64,000 nucleotides of DNA from Thamnaconus septentrionalis (Eukaryota; Chordata; Actinopteri; Tetraodontiformes; Monacanthidae). Made by a program: the position numbers and the translations under genes. The notes beneath the pieces are model-generated. The model did not search any database. It was not told the origin of the DNA and saw only the letters and a program-made list of their open reading frames with translations. Positions 20,582-35,500 of this stretch are shown one piece after another (positions within the stretch are counted from its first letter, which is position 1; every line of letters starts with the position of its first letter). The stretch lies in assembly GCA_009823395.1 (NCBI GenBank), contig CM020510.1, forward strand, positions 18,226,273-18,290,272, given 5' to 3'.

Positions 20582-23500
20582 GTAAAGAGGGCGAGCGAGC
20601 CACTGAACTGTGCGGCAGGTTGGGTTCAACCAGGTGTTTCCAATAATGTCAATCAAGGCTCTGCCCCCGCCAAACACATGCCTATGTATTGAAAAGACGT
20701 CTTTTTATGTGACTGTTTTTAATCACCCATGACTTGGCTATAGCTTAAGGACATACCAAGGTTTTAAAACTAGGCTCAACTTAAGTTCAACTCAAGTAGA
20801 AAACACACCAAAGTTCTCTTGTTTGTATGTTTTTTTTTTTGTTTTTGTTTAACTAAACAAATTATCCAGGGCGTAACCCGCCTTTGTCTTAAGGCAGCTG
20901 GGATAAGTTCCAGCTCCCCTCACAACCCTGTGTGGAGGATAAACAGTGATGAACATTTAAGTAGAGGACTTGGATTCTTCACAAATCTTACAATAGTAAA
21001 ATTAACTTATCTTAGTGGCACTAACACAAAGACCCCCCCCCCCACCCCCCCATCTCACCGAGATCTAACTACTTTTATCTTACTGTGATTGTACACTTAC
21101 GCAAATATATTTATGGGTTGAATATTATGCTTTCGGCAACAAATTTTACACGCAGTATCTTTAAGCTGTATCAAAAAGCACACCCAATGTGACAAATGTT
21201 GCTGACCCAGAAAGCTCGGGCTGAAGTTGATTTAAAGGCGTGTTTCAGAATTATAACATAGAACCTCATTTCCAGTTTAGCCAGTGTGTTATTTATCAGT
21301 GGAGACTGTTTCAGCAAATTTCATCCTGTCCTCTTGTTTAGCAGAGTTCGCTGGTGCTAAGCTAGTGCAAGTCACCGGTTTCTGCTAGAAGCTGCCAGAC
21401 TATCAATGTAAAGGTCTGGTTTAGAATAATGTCAGAAATAAAACTACCTTTGCAAAGGAGTAGTTTCTTAACAGAGGTGGCATTTTACTTTCGTGCACTG
21501 TACTCTTTCTAAAGTAATAACATTTTGGATGACTTTACAGATAATTAATTCAAATCATAATTAAAGGTTACTACATTGTAGGTCAGTGATCTCCTAAGTA
21601 TGAACTAATTTTGAATTCATTTTTTAAGCAATGCTTATTTCCAGAAAAGTCTGTTAACCTGTGAAAAAAATGTATTAACATTCCAGGCTTCAGGTTAAAC
21701 TTTTGGCGCACTTTTAGCGAGTTGTGATGGTAAATTATAATGTCACATCTTGTGCTACTTATCGTCAATCCAGTGGAAGGTTTTGGAAATTCTCTCAGAA
21801 AGAGTTCTTTTTGTCCAGGATGGCCAAGTTGGCGTAACTTTTTTTTTTTTTGTTAATTAATTTTTTTTTTCATATAAAAAGTCTACATACAGCCCGCGCT
21901 CTGAGTCTTCTGTGTAGAGCCCTGGCACTGCTTTCTGCTATGTCAGTAATGCATGATCAGAACAAGCGGCATGCTGCGTACTGCCTGGTTTATGGCCTGC
22001 TTTGATTGATGCAGGACACTATTTAATGTGACTTTTTCAAACCAGAGTAATAAACTGCAGTTTTAATGAGGGTTGTAGTTTAAAACAGAAATGAGAACCT
22101 CAGGGAATTGCACCATGTTTACTGTTGAATCCAGTGACGGTTGCATTCTCATGGTGGAAATTGGCTTTATGATCACTATTAAAAGCAGCGATGTGAGAAT
22201 GTTTTATCACTTTTTCTGTGACGATCGCAAATGAGGCAACATGTTTAGGATAAAATGTGGTTATTTGAGATGGCACTTGGAGGCTGGTTTGAGGAATTTA
22301 ATTAGTATCAAGGCATGCTTTCACTTAGACTTGAACGGTTAGAAGCTAAAACCAGTTTAAATAATAAGCCTTTCCGTTGTTTACAGAATGCCACACACTT
22401 TGTTGTGTACCCATAAAGACCTCAAGAGCTTCTTCTCTCATTATTAAAAATATTTCATGGTCAGACCAGGTCCCTTCAGTCCACCACCAACATTTGCCAC
22501 GGGCTACATGAGACTGTTCAGACAAGGCCAGTTGATCGTAATTATTTATGAGGCTTCGTCAAGGTCCATTAATGCTCATCACAAGTGATTCCCTGGCTCT
22601 GAGGAAGCGGGACTAGAGGGCCAGTGTAATTGCCGGCACCCAGGTCCTGAATCTCATAACCAGATGCATTGTTCTAAAGTTAAAAGGTAAAGATAAAGCA
22701 GCTGTATATGTGATATCTGTCTTCTTTCTTGCAATATTGCGCTCGGACTTTGTCACGCGACCTTGACAAGAAATGGTGATGCCTCATTATATTTATTATT
22801 TTCTTGTTTGTTATTGCTTTGTTTTGATGGTCATCTGTAGGAAACCTTTTGACTGTGCTGCAAAGTATCCCTGCATGAGTAATTCTAGTGTAGCTAATTA
22901 TGGTTAGAAATGACATTTCCCAAATTCTGACAGTCCCAACTAGTAACAACACTTCCCTGCAGACTGCCCGAATTGTTCTATTGTGGTCTGTTTTGGTTTT
23001 GAGGCTGTTGCGAAGAAGACTAGTACACGCTCGTGTCTGCTTTTCAATACCTAATATCCTCACCCTGGTAGTGGTGAAATATTGCAGGGTAATGTTGACG
23101 TTTAACTTTATTTAAAATGATGAAATCACTGCATTCATGTCTGCTCTCGCATGATAAGAACTTCCTGGAGTTGTCCAGAGCTCTAACCGACCCGCCAGAC
23201 ACACCATCAATGAGCACTGGGGTCTTGTGTGTTGTTACTTGCCTGAGATTTCCTGCGCACGCACCTCAATGTGCAGATGGGAATCGTGAAATTCAGAAGT
23301 ACTCACTGACACTTTGTCAGCCAACTCACTTGAATGTCAATATTATGAATATTTAAGGCTGAATAAAATCTTCACATTGTTATTATACCACCACATTTTT
23401 TTTTTTCGTGAGGAAAAAAAACATTCTTCCTTTTTGCGAAAGTCAAAAGTTTTTGTCGATGTATTTTTTTCATTGCTTGTTTTCTTCAGGATGTTGTCTG

Positions 23501-26500
23501 CACCAGCATGTTGCATCACACAAGGGCTTCATTCTTTTGAAACAGCATTAGACAGGTATTCAAAATTTTAACGCATTTTAGATGAAGCACACTAAAAAGT
23601 TTACCAATAAAGTCAAACTAAAATAGAGATGTAAAAAAAAATAAAAAAATTAGAAGTTAGGTGTATCTGCGCGAACTTGAAGGACTGCCACCATCATTCA
23701 AACCAAATGTACTGCGTTGCGCTGACGCACATCGGTGGAAAAAAACAAGCACAAAAAAAACAAAAAAATCAAAGAATGACCGTAGAAACCAAAACCCTGC
23801 TGTCTGATTTTGTTTTACGGGTCCTGCCAGTGCTTGAATGTAATTAGTGTGCTTTTTGTTTGTGTGCTCCAGGAGGAGAAGACGTTCCAGCAGCAGCTCC
23901 TCTCACAGCTCGGCTCGCAAGAGGAGGAGTCGCAGCGCTGACAGAGACAAAGGGAGGAGCCACCGCACGCACAGGTCACGCAGCCGGGAGAGGAGGTAAC
24001 GCACACATGCAAACGCAAATGTACAGCTCCGTGCTGATTATATTATACTACACGAAATGATTACATTTTTAGACACCAAGCACGAAAGACAGTAACTCCT
24101 CTAAATCTTTTATCTTCTATTTTTTCATATTTTCATCCCCCAACAACTCAGTTTGAAATCACCTGCAAGCTAAACATATAACTCACGAGGACTCGGACTG
24201 ATGAGGGGTGGCAACATAATTTAGGAGTGACAGAACATTTTCACTTGGAGCACTTTCTGGTGTTTGTGTTGCAAATCAGCATGTGGAATGCCATCGCAGA
24301 CCTTTCCTATTACAAAAAGCAATAAAGACTTTTGGAAGTTTACTCCGGCGTAAACAAACACATCGTTTCGTATTTATGTCTCATGTCATCAGACGGCGCC
24401 ACATGGAAACTTGGGTCCGAATTAGCATGTTGCGCGTTGCACTTTCTCGGCCCGCACCGACGGCTCCGTCTCGCTGCGTAGGCACTCCCAGAGATGAGAG
24501 GAGACAGACAGGCACACAGAACAGGCGTCCAGAACCTCGGGAGTTCTCTGGAATCGGCTTCTCTCTCATTCTCTCATTTATTAGCGGACTGAAAATATCA
24601 TCACATATCAATTCTTTGTTGAATTAGGCTAACTGGTGTTTTTATTTACTCTTTTTTGCAAATGATTTACATTCTCATTAGAGCAGTGTGTACACACCTG
24701 ATAGCTCGCTTTCTCCCTGTTATCCTCTTCTGTCCCCCTCTCTCCCTCTCTTTGTCACACACACACACACACACACACACAGCCAAACGTGTAATCTTTT
24801 CAAAAACATAATGGCAGAGTCTCTGTGTGTGGTGATCCATGTCATTAGCATAGCTAATCTGGTGCTAATGAACCACTAAACTGTGTTGTTTTTAAATCTC
24901 TCGCTCTCCCTTAAAACACATTCGCCGTCTCACTGGCGCACGCACGCACACACACACACGCACGCAAACATGCACAGATGCATGTTTGAAGAAAGGGTTA
25001 TTATAATTTATGCACGAGCGAGGCTCTTTGTTTATTTGTGTATGGCTGCAGGGGAGAGCAGAGATCATTTTAATCACAAAGGCGAAAGTGTTTTAATATT
25101 TCCATAACACAGTCGACGGGATGATGTGAAATGATGTGCATGAGACATTTTCCTAAAAAAGCATGTAAAGGCACTGAAGTTTGGTTCTGAAACCAAAAAA
25201 AATAACGTGGCACTGCAAAAAAACCCTGGTTGTCTTTTGTCTCTGCTTTCCATAATATTTTCACACACGTCCACGGTTCAGTGACAACCACAACCGCTTC
25301 CATGATTGAAACATCAGTAGGGAGATTTTTTTTATTTATTTTTTTAAACTTGTGTTGCGTGAAATCAAAGGTGGGCGGGGGCTCGGGGAGATTTAGAACT
25401 TTCGCTGATGACATTGGTGTTTAACAATCGTTGCGCTGTGATTAGCGGCGGCGCGTTGTGTAATCGGCTTAGCGATAAGCGAGGAGCAGGTGGGTTTGGC
25501 TGACGCCGGTAGGAGCGCTTAGCGGGGCGTTGATGAGGCGGGGATGTGCTGATTTACCCACGGCAAATTTATGCAGAACCCGCGCAGTTGCAGCCGGTGA
25601 TGTATAGGAACCGATCCGGCGGGACTGTGACGTCAGCTAACAGGACGCGGTGAGCAGCGAGGATGTTTGTCCATTCTCACAGTGCCAGAAAAAAAATAAT
25701 CATCTAGTTAAAGCTTCTTAATGCGCCGCTGTACTTTAGAGATTAATCTAAAGGGTAACATTTGGCTTGCCGTCAAATGTTTTTCCTCCGCCGCCTGACT
25801 GCCTCCATGTAAGCAAATAACGTCCTAATCGTCCTAATTGGGAAAACAAGTCTGGAGATGAATTGACGCTGAGGGTAATTGTTAAAGGAAACACAGTCAA
25901 TAGCACAGATTTCAATGTGAATAACGTGTGAAAACACGCTTAGCGCTGTGGGTCGCTTCTTTGCAGTGGAATGCAGTGTAATGCTGCACATGCAGGACGC
26001 GCCGGTGGTCATGGCAGGAAAAGTGCGCCGTGGCTGTGCGCAGCCCCCACCCCGGCCGGCCCATTAGTCAGCGGCGTGGTGTAATGTGCATGTGACAGGG
26101 ATGGGGGTGCCGGTGGAGCATGGGGGGGGTAGAGGGGCGGGGCCCCGTGGCTGAATAAGGCTGCCCGAGCTCGGCGAGAGGCTGGCTGATGGATCAGAGC
26201 TGGATTGAGTGGACAGGACCTCATGATTGATACGCAGATAGGATATGAGGCGCTGCCCGCCGCCGCCCGCCCTCACCTCCCCCTCCCTCCTTCCCCTCCT
26301 CCCCCTATCCCAGCCAAAACCTCCCCGGCAACACCTGCGGAATATGAAAGGAGGAAACGACGACGACGAGGAGATGAGAGAGAGAGAGAGAGACAGAGAG
26401 AGAGAGAGAGATAGAGAGGGCACGGGAAGTTAGAAGAGAATGGAAAAGTGCAGAGACAGAATAGATGGGCCGAGCGCAGGAGAGGGCGGGTGCACGGAAG

Positions 26501-29500
26501 ATCCCGAGGAAGAGGAAAATGAAGAGAAAAGACAAAAGTGCCAAGAGAACAGATCGGGCCCAGAAAGAGGGATATTATTCAGAAGAATGAGAATAATAAC
26601 GTCGGAATATTGCTGGGGAGAAGATTAGGACCATAGTGGGAGGGGGGGCCCTCGCCGGCTGAGAGAAGGGGGAATATTATTACCTTCTTTTCAATCGCTC
26701 ATGTATAAATAAAAAATAAAGAGATACACGGAATAAGAACATTGCTCTGTCTTGCGGTTGCTCTCTGCCGTACTCGCCTACATCCTCCTCCTCCTCTTCC
26801 TCTCTTTCCTCCACCCTCAATCAGAGGGCCAGCCGCCCCCCCTGCCCCCAAATCACCGGGCCAGACCCCCCTTTCACCCCCAGAGGCAGTCAGTCGTCCT
26901 GCCCTGAAATGTAAAACAGACAACAGGAGCAGATTACCTATTTGCCATTAATGTTTATTCTCTTTGATGTGAGCAGGTGCGCCCGGCGTGCGTGTGTTCG
27001 TGCGTGTGCGTGAGCGTGATCGAGGCTACGCGTGTGGGTGCAAGTTTGTGGGAACGCACGCTCATTAGGGGGGGCGGAGGAGGGGTTGGTGACAGCAGAG
27101 AGTAGCGCGGCGGCAGCGGGCGGCAGCGGCGGCGGCCTCTCATCACGGCCGGATCACAGGTGCGTCTTTAGGTGAGCGTCGCAATTTATTCTGTCTTTTT
27201 TTTCCTTTTTATTGGGCGGTCGCATCAGGGGTTGAAAAGCGCGCGGCTCACTCAGTCAGTCAGTCATTCTGTCAGCCTCCCCTCCCACTTCACAGGTCAG
27301 CGCAGAGACGCCGTCGGAGGACATGAAGGCAGCGGCAGCTGTGACAAATCCACCACTTAACCTGTCAAAGAGAGGCTCGGCCTTTAATTCGCGCGGCGGA
27401 TATTCGCACATGAAACGGCCCGCGCTCGCGCCGACGACTGTTTACCACGGGGCACAAAAGACTTTTTTTTTCCCACTCCTTTTTCTCATTAATATTTTAG
27501 GGGACGTGTAGCACGCTAGCGTCGATGACGCCTGAAGGTTTCAACGCCGGGCTGCTGGGGCGAAGCCTCTAATTATCTTTGGCCCCCCACCCTTTCCTTG
27601 GAAGGCATGGCCAGAAAGCTTAACACACCACCCACACACCCACCTAGGATGGCAGAGTCCACTCAGGGTTCCCCCAGAGCATGTGAGGACACTGCGAGGG
27701 CAGGAATCAGTAGTCAGCTGTTGGCATGGATCACAATCGTACTGCTGTTATTCACATTTGGAACCAAACTAAGTGAAATTCCAGACATCAGTCACTTTGA
27801 TATTTGCTGTATGTGCGCATAAGTACGGTGGCTGACAAGGGCCAAACACAATACAGCTGCCTAATGCGCCTTAGTTGGCGAAAACAGCTACAGGTATGGA
27901 AACGATGCAAATTCACAAACACAAACACACAAGTCTATACAAGGTACAAAAAGAGGATCATGGTGCAAATGAAAAAAAAAAAAAACCTCTGCAAGACATT
28001 AAAACATATACCTAATCATCAAATGCGCTGCAAACAGAGAAGCGATGCAAACCAAGAAAACACATGCAAACGAAAGAAACGCTGCATAAACCAGTCACTA
28101 CAACAGAAGTGCTCCAAACCTGTAGGGGGCGCTCTTAGCGGAACAGCTCAATGGAGAGACACACAGGTAGACTGAGGACGGCTGACTAGACAGTTTCTCG
28201 TAGAAACCTTTCGTAAAATATACTCAAATAAAAGTCACATTACTGTGCTAAGCCTCACCTTCCCGCTGTTGTTTAAAACACCGTCAGTCAGCCTAAGTCG
28301 CATTTGGCAGTTGTATTGTGTTTGGCCCTTGTCGGCCACCGTACACGGTTCTCGTATATATAAGAATATACATAGAACAAAGGTATTGCTACTAGTTAGC
28401 TGCCATTTTGCGCTGCGATCTTTCAATGAAGTCCTGTATTAAAGGAATCTGGCCTGACTGGACCTTCAATACAAGAGGAATGTTTCACAGTTAATGATTA
28501 ACAATTAATTAGACTCTCGACTCCCAAATCTAATTGTCCCGATCAAGGTTAAAATAACACTAGAATGTAACTATCGCCCTAATGATGCCTTTTAATTTGG
28601 GCCGCCTGATGCCCTCCTCAGGATCAGAGGTCAAAGGTCAGACTTGGCCAGAGCGAGCCGCATCATCATCATCATCCCGGACAGTCCACCCTCACTTTCC
28701 CATGTCTCACCTTCTCCGCGCACTCTGCAGCCGCGCGCTCGCACGCTCCCGCCGTGCACGTCGGGCTTGAGCGATAGCCCGGCGTTCATTTCACACAGCA
28801 ATTCGCCCCCCACCCCCACCTCCACCCCTCCACCCCCACCCCCACCCCACCGCCGTAAAAGATGAGGTGTCGTGCAGCTGCTGGATAGCTTTACCTGCCC
28901 GCCACTGACACTGAATGTGTGCAAGGTCGTCCAGGCGGCTCGGGGAGGGGAGACGGCGGTGGGTGTGAGGAAGCAGAAAGGTCCGAGGTGGGGGGGGGGG
29001 CCGGGAGGAGGGTGCCGAGTGCAAGAAGACAGAGACGGGCTCGGGGAAATGGTGCGAGCTGTGCGGCCTCCGAGCATTCTCACCGCAGCCGGGTCGACTG
29101 CGTTTCCTCGGCACGTCAAGCAGGTGGTTCGGGGTGTTGTCGGACCTTAGCGCGGGGGAGCGAGCGAGCGAGCGCGCTGCCGCTGCGAGAATGTGACGCG
29201 AGAAATTTGGCCCCCGCGAGCTGCCAAGGCTCTGCGGTTGATTCCGCGCCGAGGATCTTCTGTTTTTTTCTCTCCGGCCTCCGAGGTCGAAGCGACTCTC
29301 TCGCTTTCCATCCGTCTCTCCGCATTCACTCCGCTCCCCACCCCCCCGCCGCAACCCTTTCCGCCCGCGACATTAGGCCCTTTCTTCCTTCTCCCCCCAT
29401 TACCGGGCTCGCCGAGTGTTGATTTAAACTGAAAGATGACCTGGTTTCGTTCAGCAGCGTCTTCTCTACTCCATAAAAATCAACACGCTTCTTCCCCTTC

Positions 29501-32500
29501 GCGAGATCTGAGGCGTTTGTTCTTGTCTTTCTCCCCCACCCCCCTTCCCCGCCGCCGCCCCGCTGCCTCTGTCTCTCCATCTCTGTCCGACCAGCCTTCC
29601 CTGTGTAGTCTTTTTTTATTTACTCACGAAAGGGCCAGTGGAGCGCCTCTCGGCTTTGTTGTCAGAAACCTTTATTTACCAAAGGGGGGAATAAGTGACT
29701 GACACAGACAGGCTCTTTCATCCCTGCCTAGCCGCGAGCAGTGTTCCCCTCTAACGCCAGAGAACCCCCCGCCTCCCTTCTCCTCACCCTTCACTTCTGC
29801 CAAGCCGCCGCCGCCACCACCACCACCACCACCGCCGTACCCGTTCACCCTGCAGGCTTGCCCCCTTCCCCTGGGTAGCAACCTAGCTGGAGAGTCTGTG
29901 CCGTGCACCTGCAAAACACACAGTTCACCTCACAAAAGGCATCACGCCCGCATCCCGTATGAAACCATCCGTCGGTGGAATCAGTCCTGATTGCATCAAA
30001 GAGTTGATGCTATTTTCTATATATGTACATCCTAAACACGTATTTAGTTGCATCAGATAAATTCTACTGTACCTGATTGCATCGGTCTTTTATGTCTGCT
30101 TGTTCCTTTTACAAATAGCATTTTTTTTTCCTGCTGACTTTGAAGGCAACACAAAAAACATGACATTAGTTGTGAACTGATGAGGCATTTCTCTGCAGTT
30201 TAATCCTACCTTATTGAATTATGACAATAAACCCAACACCTGTTATTATTTTTAAAGATGCACAATCGATTGCTTTGCCTCTTGCATTTTGATAAGTTAT
30301 TTTGAAATGAAACAAAGATGAATCAATGTAATTCTCATCCTGGAAAAGAAGGGTAAATCACTAATTATTTTCAACATCACAACAGGAATACAAATTTTCA
30401 GTTTGATAACTGAAACCCTGAAAGTGCGACACTCCCGCTGTTATTTCTGATGCAAAGACAATGTTGCAACACTTTGCAAATAAACCCCTATATTAGCAAA
30501 GACGTGACGCCATCCATTGAGTGCGGTGTTACACTTATTGTGTCTCCTTTGTGGTGGCGAAAAGCCCTCTTCCTTTTGGCCAAAGCGAGATAAACACAGA
30601 GACAGAAACAATTTAAGCCCTGGCATTAGAAAACGAACACCAAATGTATCTCTTTCTCTTTCCCTTCCTGCTTTTTCCTCTCCGATTTAAGCTTCTTGAA
30701 GCTCATCCAAATTGGGTTTTAAATGCCAATTAGGGGGTTGAATGTAGTAAAATAAAAGCAAATGCAGGCAGGATGGCCTCACCTTCTGGCTGGTTAGGCT
30801 TCAGAGAGAGCCGAGCCGGACCTTTGGCTCCCAGCGAGGCTTTGAGAGAAATATCCTGCCTAATGAACACATTAATTAGAACCATAACTATTTATAAGAT
30901 GATAATTAGAAACGAAGGGAGGTAAACTGGGCTTTTCCTGCAATTAATGGAGGATTAATTACGGGAGCTAATGAAGTGGATTTTTGAAACGCGTGGAGGT
31001 GAAGTACAGAGATGTGCAGCCCGCTTTGTGATCACTGGCATAATTATTTTCTCCAGCGCCAGAGCGTTTGAAAGCCCGGTGCTCGCCGGCTCGGGCCGGC
31101 TAATAAGCATCATTGCATCGTTATATATGCACTTAAAAAGGACTCGCCGCCGAAATGACTGTCTAATTATTTCTAATTGGCAGGCCCCGTGTGTTGTCAT
31201 TGAGCCGTTTGGAGCCGCAGCAGAGACCTGGCTCGAGCGACGCTCTGGGGCGGGGGGTGGGGGGATGGTGGTGAGGGGGGGAGGGATGGAGGGAGGGAGA
31301 GAGAGAGACAAGAAGGGAGAGTGGAGCTCATAGCTGCGCTCCCCCCCTCCCCTCCTCTCCCGCGTGCTCGTTCCCTTGCAGGACAGCTTGCTCCGAGAGC
31401 ATCGCCGGGTGAACTCCAAGGTCACCTTCCCAAACAGCCCAGTCGCCACAATGCATCGTCATCATCATCGTTATTATTATTTTTTTCCCGCTCTCTTTTT
31501 GGGATTAAAAGGCCCCATAATTTATGCACTGATAAACATTGCCGTCTGTCCTTTTTGCAGTACTTTTTTTATTTTATTTTTTTAACTCTTTAACATGCAA
31601 CACACACACACATACAAAGGACCTTTCCTTTGTACGCGGAGTGGGGGGCGGGGGGTGGTATGTTTACGTGCCGTGTGTGATTCGGCGGCCAGGTTTTGAG
31701 CGCGTCCACCGAGACGGGCGGCTAGCAGAGCATTGCATGGACAAACCTCAGTCAGCATGTTTACCTTGTACTCCAGTTATGATCCGGCTCAAACCATATG
31801 GACGCCGCCGTTCTGCGGGACGACGGCGGTCGGCACGAACTCGGGGAGCTTCTCTGTTAACTGTCACGGTTTTGTCGCAGAGACGCACGCGAGCTAGCAA
31901 ACTCTAAATATAGTGTTTTTTTGTTCAAGTTCTCTGCGTTTTCAGTGGCTTTGACACCGATGCCCGTTTAAGCTTTATTGTATTACGCACAGATTGTGTG
32001 CGAGCGCCTCACTCCGCTGGCTCTAAGCGGAGCCATATGCTTTGTCCCGCCGAGAAAGGCTCGAAAACTCTCCCGCCCCGCACGACAACCTGAGAGCAAA
32101 TTGCCAGCCAGAGGAACTTCTGTCTGCACTTGTCAGCTCACTTAGGACAAGAGACAACCGCCTCCCCCCCCAAAATACAAACACACGTACAAACACGCAC
32201 ACTCACAAGGGATACAAACGTGTGGTTTTTACTCGGGGGCGGGGGGGGTGGAATAAGGGAAAACGGCAAAGGAACCAAACTGGGATCATGTGCAGCTGAA
32301 ACCTTGGCAGTCTCTTTTTAAAAGTAATGAAACACTTTCTCAGAGTGCAGAAGGTTTTTGTTTTTTTTTGTTTAAAAATTTGTCCTTCATTTTCGTACGG
32401 TTTGGCCGTTCCGTGTTTTGGCAGAGTTAGAGGACGCGGCCAGGAAGTGGAGGTAGAGGGTTAGGTCGAACGATTCTTAGCCAATCGTTGTTGATTGGAG

Positions 32501-35500
32501 CAGCCGCTGTTGCTGAGATGACAATCTGTCTGTCCATGTAGCATGTGGCATAATGTGAATCCTGCTTTCAGATGGTTAAACCTTTTGTAACCACTGTAGT
32601 CAGAAATGTAGTCAGAGTCACAGCCTTTTTTTTTTTATTCTGTTCTATTTATTACGTGGTTATGGTGCCGCCTAGTATTGCACTCTTTTAATTTCATGGT
32701 ACTTTGTACAATGACAATAAGACATTCTGATTCTGATATGTAAAATCCTAGAATACAGCTCGACATTGACACAATTTAAAATTAATAAAACACGTTACAC
32801 TGTTATGTAACTTTTGTGCGCAAGGTTTTCAGCATGTTTCAGAAGAAGAAGAAGAAGAAGAAGAAGAAGAAGACCTGTACTGATCACAAGGTGGAGAAAT
32901 TTGCATAATTACAGCAGCAAAAAAAAAAAAGCTACAGTGCAAAAAAAAATCAAGAATTATCTTAACTAAAGATATAGACAAAAATAAAATATCTGTAGGT
33001 ATAAACAGAAAAATTCAGATGGACTCACATTTCTCCAGCTGTCACCTACAAACAGCACAGGAGAGGACAGCGTGTCCAATAAATGTTGCTGATTTTGGGG
33101 AAAAGTTGCAGATTACCAGGAGTTGGAGACGTTATGGAGGTGGGAGGAGGCTCCAAAGGAACGTCCTCTCGCTATTTGTTTTTGTCATCTCTCTTTCGAT
33201 TCCGCTCGCCATCTCATCGTCTCCCTCTCCAAGCCTGACAACAGTTCATAAAAAAAATAATCGAAAGCTCTTAACGAGAAAATCCTCTGTTCTCGTCGGA
33301 AGACGGCTTAGTTGTTCCACTGAAGGGGGGAAACTATTAGTTTTGTGTTTTTCTTTTTTTTTCCGCGAGGCCACTATTCCAGTCGCGTCTTGGGTGTTTA
33401 ATTAAGTGTAGTTTCCCCTTAAGTTGTGGTATGCGTGTCTGCTTTCTGTCGGCCCTTTCCTCGCTGCTTTTACAGTCCACCCACATGGTTTGCCTCAGCG
33501 TTTATGATTTTTCTTATTCTGGAGTTGTGAGGTTTCTAAATCACTTAAGCTCCCAGGGCCAAACGGTCCACATTTAAACAATAAAAGGCTGTTATGCCAA
33601 GGGCCCTTAGATCTCCCGCCACTTCATAAATACGTGAGTATAAAAGGCAGAAAAATACATCTTCCCTGACCAGAGCGGCAGAGGGAGAGCGAGCGTCTGA
33701 GTGCACACCTGCTAATTGGAGCCACATTGATGCCAGGCACGGCTGTCTGCTTTGTCTTCTCCGCAAGTCGCCCTCATTTTCCCTCTTTTTATCTGCCTTC
33801 TTTTTTTGTTACCCCGGCCGTCCTTGACTCGCTAACTTTTTTTCAGAGTGTTTTTTTTTTTCTTTTACTTTAATCTTTTCCCCATTTCTGCAGCCGCCTC
33901 CTGCCACCCCCCCCACCCTCCCCGACCACCTCCATCCTTCAGTCTTAGCCTCCTCCTCCTCCTCCTCCTCCCCCTCCTCCCCCTTCCCCACCTCCTCGCA
34001 GACAGATGTAACAACAACCAGAACGACTTTGCTCGACTCCGTAGCCAAGTGTCCCGGGCCAATGACGGATTGAAGAGGGAGGTGGGGAGGGCGGGGGCCG
34101 GGGGGGTGGGAGGAAAAATAAGCAGGGTTCCAAACCAGTAAAGTGGCTGCGAGCGAGTTGGCAAGTTAGCACCTAGTCCGCCGCGCGACCTCCACTTGAC
34201 CTTGTGCCTGGGCCGAGCCAGGCCACCCCACCCACCCCGGCTCCAGCTGCTAATGGGTGTCATGTCGAGCTGCGGCTGCCCCGGAGGTCAGGGGTCGCCG
34301 CCGCCCGCCAGACGGCCACGTTTAGGATTGCGACGTGGAGGCTGAGTGACACCGGGCGTATGCGGTGACGGGGATGATGGGTAATCGACACATGTGCCTC
34401 TTGTGCGAAGAACGTGCACACGGCAGAAAGCCCCCCAGTGCCCGTCGTAGGTCCGTATAGATCTGAGGGGTCTCTGAAGGCTTTTGAACTCTGCGAAATG
34501 ACTTAACCTCGTGGCTTGTGGCTGTAATGTGTGTGTGTGTGTGTGTGTGTGTGTTTGTTGAGAAGTGTGTGGGTGGCCTGCATGGGGTCTCATTTCTGCT
34601 TCCCAGCATAGCGGGGCACTGCAGACGTTTGTGTTGACGATTGCTAAATTAAAAGCAAACTGGAGATTATGACAAATCTAAACATTGCTTTTATGAAGCG
34701 GAGGGGGGGGGGGGCAGGGGGGGGGGGAAGAAACATTTCAGCGGATCTTTCATCCTCTGTCTTTGCTGTGTTAATTGTGCTCACAATCAGCTACTTTGCA
34801 GTGTTTCCATGTGTGTTATTTAGTCTGTGCGTGTGTATATTTATGTTTCTGTGTGGGTGCTCACGGTGGATGATTGTGTGTGCGTGCGTGCGCAGCGCCC
34901 GCCCGTGTGTGTGTGTGTGCGTGGGGCTGGCTGGCTGCATACTGTGAACTGAGGGAAGAGATAATGTGGCTGCTTGGAAGGAGGAAGCAGCTTGGGAAAT
35001 GATTTCAACAGCTCTCATAATTAGAGGAATATCATAAATTAAACTTGTGTCTGCCGTTGTGTTTGAAGAGCACTCAAAAGCAATAAATTCTAGATGGTTA
35101 ACATATTTGCATTCCATTCAGCGGGCGGCGTCGGGCGGGAACAGCTGTTTTCCACGTCTTTTGGCAGCAGGAAATGCACATTTCTCACTCAAGGTGCTTT
35201 TAGACACATTGAAAAGGAAGGGGGGGGGAAAAAAAAAGAAAAGTGACTTTTAACTCGAACATGAAGCTGCTGCTGCTTCGCTCTGTCACCGGAAATAACT
35301 CAACGGGGAGCAGCGCATTAATGAAGTTCTTCAAATATAGATCCTCTCAATTTCAATAGTCCCGTTTTCTTTTTCAATCTGTATGTTGCTTGGTTGGAGT
35401 CGGTTGGCAAGTTTCTTTGTAGTGTGTGTGTCTGTGCGTGCAGTCCATGAATACTTAAGTGAAAAATTGGACTGTTTCACACTTTGAAAGGTCTGCTCCA

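Noticed and set aside
22680..23063. 127-codon minus-strand frame in rsrc1 intron 1
   Set aside because: No recognisable domain or splice signals; composition is AT-rich and unlike a known transposon protein. It could be an old element fragment but cannot be supported.
28791..29422. Frames of 187 and 167 codons on opposite strands
   Set aside because: The DNA is GC-rich with few chance stops, the frames overlap antisense, and neither has splice-supported neighbours or a recognisable domain.
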